Assembly (NCBI GenBank): GCA_005879675.1 | Contig: VBJE01000046.1 | Location: 1 to 6,343, forward strand | Direction: 5' to 3' | Source: Chloroflexota bacterium | GTDB lineage: Bacteria; Chloroflexota; Dormibacteria; Dormibacterales; Dormibacteraceae | Length of the DNA: 6,343 nt | Part shown: positions 1-5,707 of the stretch, piece after piece | Numbering within the stretch: the first letter of the stretch is position 1 | Layout of the letters: every line of letters starts with the position of its first letter | Notes under the pieces: model-generated | The model's input: only the letters and a program-made list of their open reading frames with translations | Told to the model about the DNA's origin: nothing | The model's database searches: none | Translations under genes and position numbers: made by a program

Positions 1-980
1 AGTTCCACCAGGTCGACCACGGGCCGGGTCGCAAGCACGAAGGGAGCGGGCTTGGGCTGGCGCTCACCAAGCGGTTCGCCGCCCTGCACGGCGGCGACGT
101 ACGCGTCGAGAGCGACGTCGACAGGGGCAGCGTCTTCACGCTCAGCCTTCCTCTCCGCCGTGCGGCGACCACCACCGAGACGCCTGCTGTCGCAGTCTCC
201 TCGAACGGCCACGCCACCGACCCGCTGGTGCTGGTGGTGGAAGACGACCCCGCCGCGGCCGAGCTGCTCACGCGCCAGCTGGTGGCCGCGGGCTACCGCA
301 CCGCCGTGGCCCGAACCGGCACCGAAGCCCTCGAGAAGGCGCGCAGCCTGAAGCCGGCCGCGATCACTCTCGACATCATCCTTCCCGAGATCGACGGCTG
401 GGAGGTGATCACCCGCCTCAAGAGCGACGAAGCCACCAGCGGGATCCCGATCGTCGTCGTAAGCGTGGTCGACAACCCCGAGCTGGGCATGTCGCTCGGC
501 GCGATCGACTACTTCGTGAAGCCCGTCGACGGCCGCGACCTCGTCCAGCGTTTGAACCAGTATCACGTGGAGCATTCGCCCGGCCGGGAGAAGGAACAGA
601 TCCGGGTGCTGGTGGTCGACGACGAGCCGGCCAACCGGAACTGGCTCGCCAAGACCCTCGAGCCCGAGGGGTTCACCGTGGTCCCCGCCTCCGGCGGACG
701 AGAGGCGATCGAGCTGGCCAAATCGATAAAGCCGGACTTCGTCCTCCTCGACCTGATGATGCCCGAGGTCACAGGGTTCGACGTGGTCGAGGCGCTGCGG
801 GCGGATGAGGCGACGCGAGACGTGCCGATCATGGTCGTCACCGCGGCGAACCTCACCGAGGCCGACAGGCGGCTCCTCAACGGCCGGGTGTCGCAGATCC
901 TGAGCCGTGGAGCCGTGGCGAACTCGGACATCGTCGGCCTGCTCCGGCGCGTGGTCGCGCACCGGAACGGCTCTCCGTGA
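1..980 (+). CDS. Hybrid sensor histidine kinase, 3' part: end of ATPase domain plus two receiver domains (5' end outside window)
   Basis: The frame is open from base 3, giving 325 visible residues that end at TGA 978-980. The first 50 or so residues are the end of a HATPase_c domain: an FHQVD segment, the G2 box GSGLGLALTKR, then HGGDVRVES and the GSVFTLSLPL closing strand. A short Ala/Thr-rich linker leads to receiver 1 (about 219-560), with acidic pair EDD, phosphoacceptor Asp at 372-374, Ser in place of the switch Thr, and Lys in YFVKPVD. Receiver 2 (about 600-970) has VVDDE, phosphoacceptor Asp at 750-752 and Thr in VVTAAN, but Arg (906-908) where related receivers carry Lys. The dimerisation and sensor domains lie upstream, so the stimulus is unknown. 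By family knowledge it autophosphorylates and passes phosphate to its own receivers or to the single-receiver proteins encoded next. It overlaps the next gene by four bases. Confidence 0.93.
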   Translation, partial: FHQVDHGPGRKHEGSGLGLALTKRFAALHGGDVRVESDVDRGSVFTLSLPLRRAATTTETPAVAVSSNGHATDPLVLVVEDDPAAAELLTRQLVAAGYRTAVARTGTEALEKARSLKPAAITLDIILPEIDGWEVITRLKSDEATSGIPIVVVSVVDNPELGMSLGAIDYFVKPVDGRDLVQRLNQYHVEHSPGREKEQIRVLVVDDEPANRNWLAKTLEPEGFTVVPASGGREAIELAKSIKPDFVLLDLMMPEVTGFDVVEALRADEATRDVPIMVVTAANLTEADRRLLNGRVSQILSRGAVANSDIVGLLRRVVAHRNGSP

Positions 981-1381
981 GCGCGCGGCAGCTGATCCTT
1001 ATCGTCGAGGACAACGAGGCCAACCAGCTCCTGACGCGCTCGGTGCTCGAGCTCGAGGGTTACGCGGTCGAGGTCGCGGGATCCGCGAACGAGGCGTTCG
1101 AGGTGCTTCGCGAGCGCACTCCCGACCTGATCCTCATGGACATCCAGCTGCCGGGCGAAGACGGCCTCGCGGCGACGAAGCGCCTGAAGGCGTACCCGGC
1201 GACAGCAACGATCCCGGTCGTCGCGTTGACCGCGCACGCGATGGCCGGCGACCGCGAGCATGCGTTGGCCGCGGGCTGCGCCGGTTACATTTCCAAGCCG
1301 ATCGACACGCGGACGTTCGGGATGGCGGTGAAGGAATTCCTCAGGATGGTGGATAGGGACCGGCCAGTCCTCGCCTCGTGA
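977..1381 (+). CDS. Single-domain response regulator, DivK-like
   Basis: This 134-residue protein is one CheY-like receiver domain with no output domain. The key residues are all present: acidic pocket E11-D12, phosphoacceptor D55 in LILMDIQLPG, switch T85 in ALTAHAM, and K107 in YISKPID. The DIQLPG...DGLAATKRLK and ALTAHAMAGDRE segments are typical of DivK-type stand-alone receivers, which relay phosphate or bind partner proteins rather than DNA. The GTG start at 977 overlaps the kinase stop as GTGA, so translation is probably coupled; no strong ribosome binding site is visible just upstream. The position directly after a hybrid kinase suggests it is a phosphorelay partner of that kinase, which is inference. 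A longer ORF in another frame of the same bases is a composition shadow. Confidence 0.93.
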   Translation: MSARQLILIVEDNEANQLLTRSVLELEGYAVEVAGSANEAFEVLRERTPDLILMDIQLPGEDGLAATKRLKAYPATATIPVVALTAHAMAGDREHALAAGCAGYISKPIDTRTFGMAVKEFLRMVDRDRPVLAS

Positions 1382-1746
1382 CCGGCCGCATCCTCGTCGC
1401 CGACGACGATCCCGCCAGCGCCGACCTGCTGGTGGCATTCCTCCAGTCGCATGGATTCGAGGTCGCCACGGCGGCGGACGGAAACCGGGCGCTGGAGATG
1501 GGCACGAGCGGAGAGTTCGAGCTCGTGATCCTCGACGTCCACATGCCTCTCTACGACGGCCTCGAGGTCCTGGAGCTGCTCCGCCGGAGGTACGTCCTCC
1601 ATCCGATCAAGGTCATCGCTCTCACCGCGGACCTATCCGAGTCCGTGCGCGCCGCGCTCGAGTCCATCGGCATCGATTGCTACTTCACCAAGCCTGTCGA
1701 CCTCGCGTTGCTGAGGGAAGAGGTCGCGCGGTTGACGGCGGCTTAG
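1378..1746 (+). CDS. Single-domain response regulator (CheY-like receiver)
   Basis: This 122-residue protein is a complete receiver domain alone. Visible key residues are D9-D10-D11, phosphoacceptor D53 in LVILDVHMPLYDG, switch T83 in VIALTADLS, and K105 in CYFTKPVD. The protein ends about 15 residues after the KPVD motif, so no effector domain is attached. The GTG start at 1378 overlaps the upstream stop as GTGA, and the TAG stop at 1744-1746 shares its G with the GTG of the next ORF. It is the third gene of a translationally coupled signalling cluster. It probably accepts phosphate from the upstream hybrid kinase or competes with the DivK-like receiver as a phosphate sink; which one cannot be told from sequence. 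Confidence 0.9.
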   Translation: MTGRILVADDDPASADLLVAFLQSHGFEVATAADGNRALEMGTSGEFELVILDVHMPLYDGLEVLELLRRRYVLHPIKVIALTADLSESVRAALESIGIDCYFTKPVDLALLREEVARLTAA

Positions 1747-2102
1747 TGGCGATTCATGCGGTTTCCCCTGCCGCCGATGAAGACGTCGTCTACGAGGTCA
1801 CGCCGTGGGTGCTGCTCGTCGGGCTCGACTGGGCGGGCCGCGAGCGGCTGCGAAGGAAGCTCGAGCACGCGGGATGCGCCGTCGAGGTCGCAACGACCGC
1901 CGACGAGGCGCTCGCGTGCATGGCCGTGATGACCCCCGCCCTCATCATCATCGAAGAGGTCCCGGCGTCACCAGGTACGCGTGACTTTCTGGATGGTGCG
2001 CGGCTGATCGGGGTCGATGCCGCGAGCGACCGCGACATCGTGTGCAAGCAGCTGGCCGAGTACCGCCAGTGGGATGGGAGTCAGCTCTTCCGGCAGACCT
2101 GA
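1746..2102 (+). CDS. Degenerate, apparently truncated receiver-like protein running antisense into the next operon
   Basis: A GTG at 1746 overlaps the previous TAG by one base and opens a 118-residue frame. Residues 21-75 resemble the first half of a receiver: a WVLLVGLD strand, then the helix GRERLRRKLEHAGC, then VEVATTADEALACM and the strand ALIIIEEVP. The acidic pair is reduced to GLD, and Glu70 stands where the phosphoacceptor Asp should be, so it is unlikely to be phosphorylated normally (Glu can mimic the phosphorylated state). The second half of a receiver, with the switch Thr and Lys, is not recognisable. From about 1971 the frame lies opposite the C-terminal coding region of the SIS-domain gene, and its third-codon GC bias visibly drops. 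I read the first 75 residues as genuine coding sequence and the rest as read-through. It could be a functional pseudo-receiver or a remnant. Confidence 0.55.
   Translation: MAIHAVSPAADEDVVYEVTPWVLLVGLDWAGRERLRRKLEHAGCAVEVATTADEALACMAVMTPALIIIEEVPASPGTRDFLDGARLIGVDAASDRDIVCKQLAEYRQWDGSQLFRQT
1968..2102. other. Convergent tail-to-tail overlap of two operons, no terminator seen
   Basis: The minus-strand SIS-domain gene stops at 1968-1970 and the plus-strand receiver-like ORF stops at 2100-2102, so their 3' ends overlap by 135 bases. The minus-strand frame encodes the conserved SIS C-terminus (DPDQPRTIQKVTRTW), so that gene is certainly real here. I found no GC hairpin followed by a T-run on either strand in 1740-2110, so transcripts of the two operons may run into each other. 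Confidence 0.7.
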
Positions 2103-2960
2103 GACGTCGAACAGGTGCAGCACCTGCGCGCCCTTGGCCTCGAGGCGCGCGCGGACGGACTCGAGGTCGGCGGCGACGAGGCCGCCACCGTCGACGATCA
2201 GCACGGGCAGCCCAGCCTCGGCGATCGCGATGGGACCGTGCTCGAAATCGGCCACCGACCACGCACGCGCCAGCACGTAGCTGGTCTCGCTGAGCTTCAA
2301 CGCGATCTCCTCGGCGGTGGAGAAGTTGAATCCGCGTCCGAGCACCACGGCACGCGGCCCGACCAGGGGCGGCACGAGGACGTCGATCTCCTCCTCGCGC
2401 TCCAGCGCACGCCAGATCGCGGCGGGCACCTGCTCGAGCGCCGCCGCGAAGTCCGGGTCCGGATCGAGAGCCTGGGAGATGAGCGCCATCGCCAGCAGGC
2501 TCGCGGTGTACGTCTTCGACGCCGGCACGCTCAACTCCGGCCCGGCTTCGAGCGGGAGCACCAGCTCCGCCGCGCGCGCGAGCTTGGAGTCCCCCTGGTT
2601 GGTGATGGCGACCGTGAGGCAGCCCTGGCGCCGGGCGCCGTCGATCACGGCGATGACGTCGGGCGACTCACCGGACTGCGAGATGCCGATCGCGCAGCTG
2701 CCTTCGAGTCGCGGCGGCCGGGCGTAGTGCGTGAAGAGCGACGGCGCCGCCAGCGCGACGAGCGCCTGGTTGCGCGCGCCGAAAAGGTACTTGGCGTAGA
2801 GCGCCGCATGGTCGGAGCTGCCGCGCGCGGCGATGACGAACCCGCGCGAACCGGCCTCTCGGACCCGCGAGGCGATCCGTTCCGCCGGCTCCGTGCCATG
2901 CGCGAGCAGGCGGGTCGCGACCTCGGGCTGCTCGGCGATCTCGCTCCGGAACCGGTTCAC
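1968..2960 (-). CDS. Two-SIS-domain phosphosugar protein, probable glucosamine-6-phosphate deaminase (NagB-II type)
   Basis: This 330-residue protein matches the isomerase half of GlmS (two SIS domains) without the glutaminase domain. The N-terminus RSEIAEQPE is typical of stand-alone members. SIS 1 shows ARGSSDHAALYAKY (45-58), phosphosugar loop SQSGES (94-99), TNQGDS (120-125) and AGPELSVPASKTYT (139-152). SIS 2 shows LGRGFNFSTAEEIALKL (207-223), DFEHGP (238-243) and the C-terminal DPDQPRTIQKVTRTW resembling the GlmS tail. Lacking glutaminase, such proteins usually run as GlcN-6-P deaminase/isomerase (NagB-II) or as AgaS-like GalN-6-P deaminase. The nagA and murQ neighbours favour GlcN-6-P to fructose-6-P plus ammonia. 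The start is GTG at 2960, overlapping the kinase stop as GTGA, with a weak GAAGGG eight bases upstream. No classical NagB is visible, so this would fill that step. Substrate choice is inference. Confidence 0.9.
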   Translation of the reverse strand: MNRFRSEIAEQPEVATRLLAHGTEPAERIASRVREAGSRGFVIAARGSSDHAALYAKYLFGARNQALVALAAPSLFTHYARPPRLEGSCAIGISQSGESPDVIAVIDGARRQGCLTVAITNQGDSKLARAAELVLPLEAGPELSVPASKTYTASLLAMALISQALDPDPDFAAALEQVPAAIWRALEREEEIDVLVPPLVGPRAVVLGRGFNFSTAEEIALKLSETSYVLARAWSVADFEHGPIAIAEAGLPVLIVDGGGLVAADLESVRARLEAKGAQVLHLFDVSGLPEELTPIPLAVLGQLLAHDVAVARGIDPDQPRTIQKVTRTW

Positions 2961-3814
2961 GCGAGCAGCCCTTCGGCAAGCCGGAGAGCGCCCTCGACCG
3001 GCGGCTGCTCGAGGCGCACGCAAGGCATCGCCAGCTGCTCGCGCAGCGCCAGCTCGAGCCGCGGCTCGTGCAGGAGCAGCCCGCCCGCCAGCACGACGGG
3101 GCCGTCGATGCCGAGCGTCCGCTGGATGTCCGCGGCGAGCGTCGCGAGAGCTCCGGCCGCGCGCCGGATGACCTCCGCCGAGCCTGCGTCGTGCGCCGCG
3201 GTCGCGAACACCGTGGACGCGAGGCTCGCCCACTGCATCGGCTCGCGCATGGCGTGGAGGTTGGCGATCATCTGCCTTGCGTCGGCGGCACCGCAGGCGG
3301 CCAGCAGGGCCTCGCCGAGCGGGCCGATCTCGACGCCTGCGTCGACGCGCAACATGGTCTCGCGCGCGGCCTCGCGGGCGATCCACGCGCCGCCCCCGTC
3401 GTCGCCCACCATCCAGCCCCAGCCGCCACGCTGCGCCTCCCGCCCGCCTGCCGTTCGTCCGTACGCGACCGAGCCGGTGCCCGCGATCAGCGCGATTCCC
3501 ACGTCCACGCCGGCGGCCGCGAGGACGAGGCGCGCGTCGTGAACCACGCTCAGCCTGCATCCCGGCAGCCTCTGCTCGAGCAGGCCCTGGAGCCTGGCCC
3601 GAGCCTCGGGAACCTCAGCGCCGGCGGCGCCGGCGCAGCACGCCTCCGGCCGCGCGCCGCCGAGCTGGCCGAGCAGAGTCGAGAGCCGCTCGTCGACCAC
3701 GCGCCGGTCGAGCGTGGCCACGTTGGCTCCGGGCCCTCTGACGTCGATCACGTCCTGGTCGTTGCGGAGGCGCGCGCGACTCGAGGAGCCGCCGATGTCC
3801 AGGCCTAGGAGGAT
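2957..3814 (-). CDS. BadF/BadG/BcrA/BcrD-family sugar kinase, probable GlcNAc/MurNAc kinase
   Basis: This is an ASKHA-fold ATPase. The phosphate-1 loop LDIGGSSSRARL lies at about 3802-3767, and phosphate-2 is IAGTGSVAYG. The family signature GWGWMVGDDGGGAWI follows, then VVLAGGLLLHEPRL for nucleotide binding; the D in VVHDA is a candidate catalytic Asp. Homologues phosphorylate GlcNAc (NagK type), and Clostridium MurK of this family phosphorylates both MurNAc and GlcNAc, which suits a murQ/nagA neighbourhood. The start is a problem. The first in-frame GTG is at 3751, which would remove the essential DIGGS loop, and no ATG, GTG or TTG occurs in this frame between 3751 and the upstream stop at 3938-3940. 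I set the start at the ATC (3814) just before LLGLDIGG, giving 285 residues. A non-canonical start (ATC, or ATT at 3823) or a small indel is needed. A conventional gene caller would report 2957-3751. Confidence 0.85.
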   Translation of the reverse strand: MLLGLDIGGSSSRARLRNDQDVIDVRGPGANVATLDRRVVDERLSTLLGQLGGARPEACCAGAAGAEVPEARARLQGLLEQRLPGCRLSVVHDARLVLAAAGVDVGIALIAGTGSVAYGRTAGGREAQRGGWGWMVGDDGGGAWIAREAARETMLRVDAGVEIGPLGEALLAACGAADARQMIANLHAMREPMQWASLASTVFATAAHDAGSAEVIRRAAGALATLAADIQRTLGIDGPVVLAGGLLLHEPRLELALREQLAMPCVRLEQPPVEGALRLAEGLLA

Positions 3815-3890
3815 CGCCGGAATTTCACCACCCCACGGATCATCGTCAGCCTGGGCCGCATCTCGGCGTCGAGGATCACGAGCAGGCCCC
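3805..3890 (-). other. Displaced C-terminal coding segment of nagA (frameshift)
   Basis: Starting at CTG 3885, a different minus-strand frame encodes LLVILDAEMRPRLTMIRG followed by VVKFRRSS and a TAG at 3805-3807. This is the closing beta-strand segment expected at the end of a NagA, directly following the GRIGEGA where the main frame breaks. The break lies at a run of four G (minus strand, 3890-3887). One additional base there would give GEGGLLVILDAEM and join the two frames. It could be a sequencing or assembly indel, or a real mutation. Confidence 0.8.
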
Positions 3891-4928
3891 TTCGCCGATC
3901 CGCCCGAGACGGCGCTCGCCGAGCACTCGCGCGGGCACTACCGATGCGAGGCTGACCGCCCGCCGCGGTGTCATGCCCGGCAGGCGCGACATCAGGCGGA
4001 GGAGATCCGGCATCGCCGCCGCGCTGCCGGCCAGCGTGCCATCCTCCAGGCGCACGACCCTGCCGTCGCTGTGGACCGGGCGCCCCGATAACTCGTACGT
4101 CCCGGCGGGCGCGCCGGCCGCCGAGGTCTGATCGGTCGTGAGCGCGATCCTCGACGGGCCCTTGACGCGGACCAGCTGCTCGCACACCGAAGGGTGCACG
4201 TGCTCGCCGTCGGCGATGAGACCCGTCGTGACGCGAGGGTCGAGCAGCAGCGCCAGCGCGACGCCGGGACGGCGATGATGCACCGGCGGCATCGCGTTGT
4301 AGACGTGGGTCGCGAAACGCACGCCCGCCGCTATCGCCTTGCGTCCCTGCTCGAAGTCGGCGCCGGTGTGGCCGGCGGCGACGACGATGCCGGCGCCGTG
4401 CATTCGCTCGATGGCCAGCAGCGCGCCCGGCAGCTCCGGGGCGAGCGTGATCAGGCGCGGCCTCGCGCGAAGGACGGCGTCGACGTTCGCCGCCGTGGGT
4501 TCCGCAAGGTGCGAGCGCAGGTGGGCGCCCCGGAACGAGGGGTTGAGGAACGGTCCCTCGATGTGGGCGCCCAGCACCCGGGCCCCGGTCGCTTCCGCCG
4601 CCGCCCCCACGGCCGCCGCAAACTCCGCCCCGACCTCGACTGGAGCCGAGATGATCGTCGGGAGGAACGCGGTCACACCCGTCGCGGGCAGTGCGTTCGA
4701 GATGGCCGCGATCGCGTCCGCCCCGGCGGCCGCGTCATGACCCGCGAAACCGTTCACCTGCAGGTCGACGAATCCCGGGGCGATCAGCTCCCCCGGCCCG
4801 GCAATCACCTCTTCGTCAGGCCGCTGCGGAGGCCGGCCTTGACCGACCCACGTGATGACCTCGCCCTCGACGAGCACCGCGTCGGAGGCACCGGCACCGT
4901 GCAGCGGACCGCGCAGCAGAGTCCTCAT
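3876..4928 (-). CDS. nagA: N-acetylglucosamine-6-phosphate deacetylase NagA, C-terminus frameshifted
   Basis: It hydrolyses GlcNAc-6-P to GlcN-6-P plus acetate in the cytoplasm. The amidohydrolase signature is complete: PGFVDLQVNG (51-60), HIEGPFLNP with metal ligand E124, GHTG with H187, THVYNAM with H208, IADGEHVHP with H243, and catalytic D266 in TTDQTSAAG, followed by GTLAGSAAAM. Spacing agrees with the E. coli enzyme. The ATG start at 4928 overlaps the murQ stop as ATGA. The frame stops at 3876 after GRIGEGACS, giving 350 residues. The usual final strands (consensus-like DLVVLD...V.V.G) are missing from this frame but appear in another frame immediately after. The catalytic residues are intact, so activity may survive, but the small beta-sandwich domain that packs N- and C-terminal strands would be incomplete. 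With the frame restored the gene would run to 3805. Confidence 0.93.
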   Translation of the reverse strand: MRTLLRGPLHGAGASDAVLVEGEVITWVGQGRPPQRPDEEVIAGPGELIAPGFVDLQVNGFAGHDAAAGADAIAAISNALPATGVTAFLPTIISAPVEVGAEFAAAVGAAAEATGARVLGAHIEGPFLNPSFRGAHLRSHLAEPTAANVDAVLRARPRLITLAPELPGALLAIERMHGAGIVVAAGHTGADFEQGRKAIAAGVRFATHVYNAMPPVHHRRPGVALALLLDPRVTTGLIADGEHVHPSVCEQLVRVKGPSRIALTTDQTSAAGAPAGTYELSGRPVHSDGRVVRLEDGTLAGSAAAMPDLLRLMSRLPGMTPRRAVSLASVVPARVLGERRLGRIGEGACS

Positions 4929-5707
4929 CGCCCGCGCACCCCGGCGAGCGCAGCGCGGACGTCGCCGCCCGCCTCGTCCAGGCGCTTGCGCGCCTCGTCG
5001 ACCGAGACGCCGGCCAGGTCGGCGATGATGCGGGCCGCGCGCGCGCGCAGCTTCTCGTTGGCCGCGACCACGCCCACCATGCGGCCGCGGTGCGTGTGGC
5101 CCAAGCGCGTGAAGACCGCGGTGCTGAGCATGTTCAGCACGAGCTTCTGCACCGTGCCGGCCTTCAGACGGGTGGAGCCCGCGATGACCTCGGGACCGGT
5201 CTCGACGTCGATGGCGATGTCGACGCCGCGGCTCATGCGTGAGCGCGGATTGCATGTGACGACGATGGTGAACGTGCCCCGCGCCGTGGCCTCCTCGAGC
5301 GCGCCGAGGACGAAGGCCGTGCGCCCGCTCGCGCTGACACCGACGGCCGCGTCGCTGGGACGAAGCGCGGCCGCGCGCGCCGCGTCCTGGCCCAGGATGC
5401 GATCGTCCTCCTGCCCGGCGTCGAGCGCTGTGTGCGCCTGGACGAGGTCCGCGGCGACGCCGAACGTCGCCGGGCACTCGGCCGCGTCCATCGCCGCGAC
5501 GAGGCCGCTGGTGCCCGCGCCGAAGTAGTGGAGACGGCCGCCTGAGCGAAGGCGGTCCGCCACGGCCTCGACCGCGCGGGCCACCTGCTCGAGGTGGGGC
5601 GCGATCGCCTCGACCGCGTTCGCGTCCTCGGCGTGCATCAGGCTCACGAAGTCGAGCGCGCTCAGGCCGTCGAGCTCGTCGGCGCGCGGGTGGACTTCTT
5701 CGCTCAC
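4925..5707 (-). CDS. murQ: N-acetylmuramic acid 6-phosphate etherase MurQ
   Basis: It cleaves the lactyl ether of MurNAc-6-P to give GlcNAc-6-P and D-lactate, feeding NagA, whose gene follows. The protein is a SIS-domain enzyme of 260 residues: DGLSALDFVSLMHAED near the N-terminus, FGAGTSG (62-68), DAAECPATFG with E77 (equivalent of E. coli catalytic Glu83), GQEDD with E100 (equivalent of Glu114), VSASGRT (124-130), the signature GSTRLKAGTVQKLVLNMLST (177-196) and NEKLRARAARI near the end, then a short helical tail. It is shorter than the roughly 300 residues of E. coli MurQ. The loop between the two catalytic Glu is about eight residues shorter, and the last helices are reduced. The GTG start at 5707 overlaps the upstream stop as GTGA; no earlier sensible start is seen. 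It overlaps nagA as ATGA. Confidence 0.93.
   Translation of the reverse strand: MSEEVHPRADELDGLSALDFVSLMHAEDANAVEAIAPHLEQVARAVEAVADRLRSGGRLHYFGAGTSGLVAAMDAAECPATFGVAADLVQAHTALDAGQEDDRILGQDAARAAALRPSDAAVGVSASGRTAFVLGALEEATARGTFTIVVTCNPRSRMSRGVDIAIDVETGPEVIAGSTRLKAGTVQKLVLNMLSTAVFTRLGHTHRGRMVGVVAANEKLRARAARIIADLAGVSVDEARKRLDEAGGDVRAALAGVRGR

Noticed and set aside
563..1438. Long minus-strand ORF (291 codons) opposite the response regulator genes
   Set aside because: Its translation is Arg-rich, low-complexity and without motifs, and it lies antisense to clearly recognisable receiver domains. High GC makes such shadow frames common.
2115..3542. Long plus-strand ORF (475 codons) opposite the SIS and kinase genes
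   Set aside because: The opposite strand carries conserved SIS and ASKHA motifs over the whole length. The plus-strand translation is Arg/Ala-rich with no domain, and it spans two genes.
2961..3560. Upstream extension of the SIS-domain ORF (200 extra codons)
   Set aside because: The extension is Arg/Ala-rich and overlaps the kinase frame. The GTG at 2960, forming GTGA with the kinase stop, gives the expected N-terminus for the family.
3876..3892. Programmed ribosomal frameshift in nagA
   Set aside because: The G run lacks a classical slippery heptamer with a clear downstream structure, and the neighbouring kinase start is also disturbed, so a simple indel is more likely.
4929..5477. Upstream extension of the nagA ORF into murQ
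   Set aside because: The extra residues are low-complexity and overlap the conserved murQ frame; ATG 4928 in an ATGA overlap precedes a normal NagA N-terminus.
4194..5528. Long plus-strand ORF (444 codons) opposite nagA and murQ
   Set aside because: It is antisense to two unmistakable enzymes, with no recognisable motif; a composition artefact.
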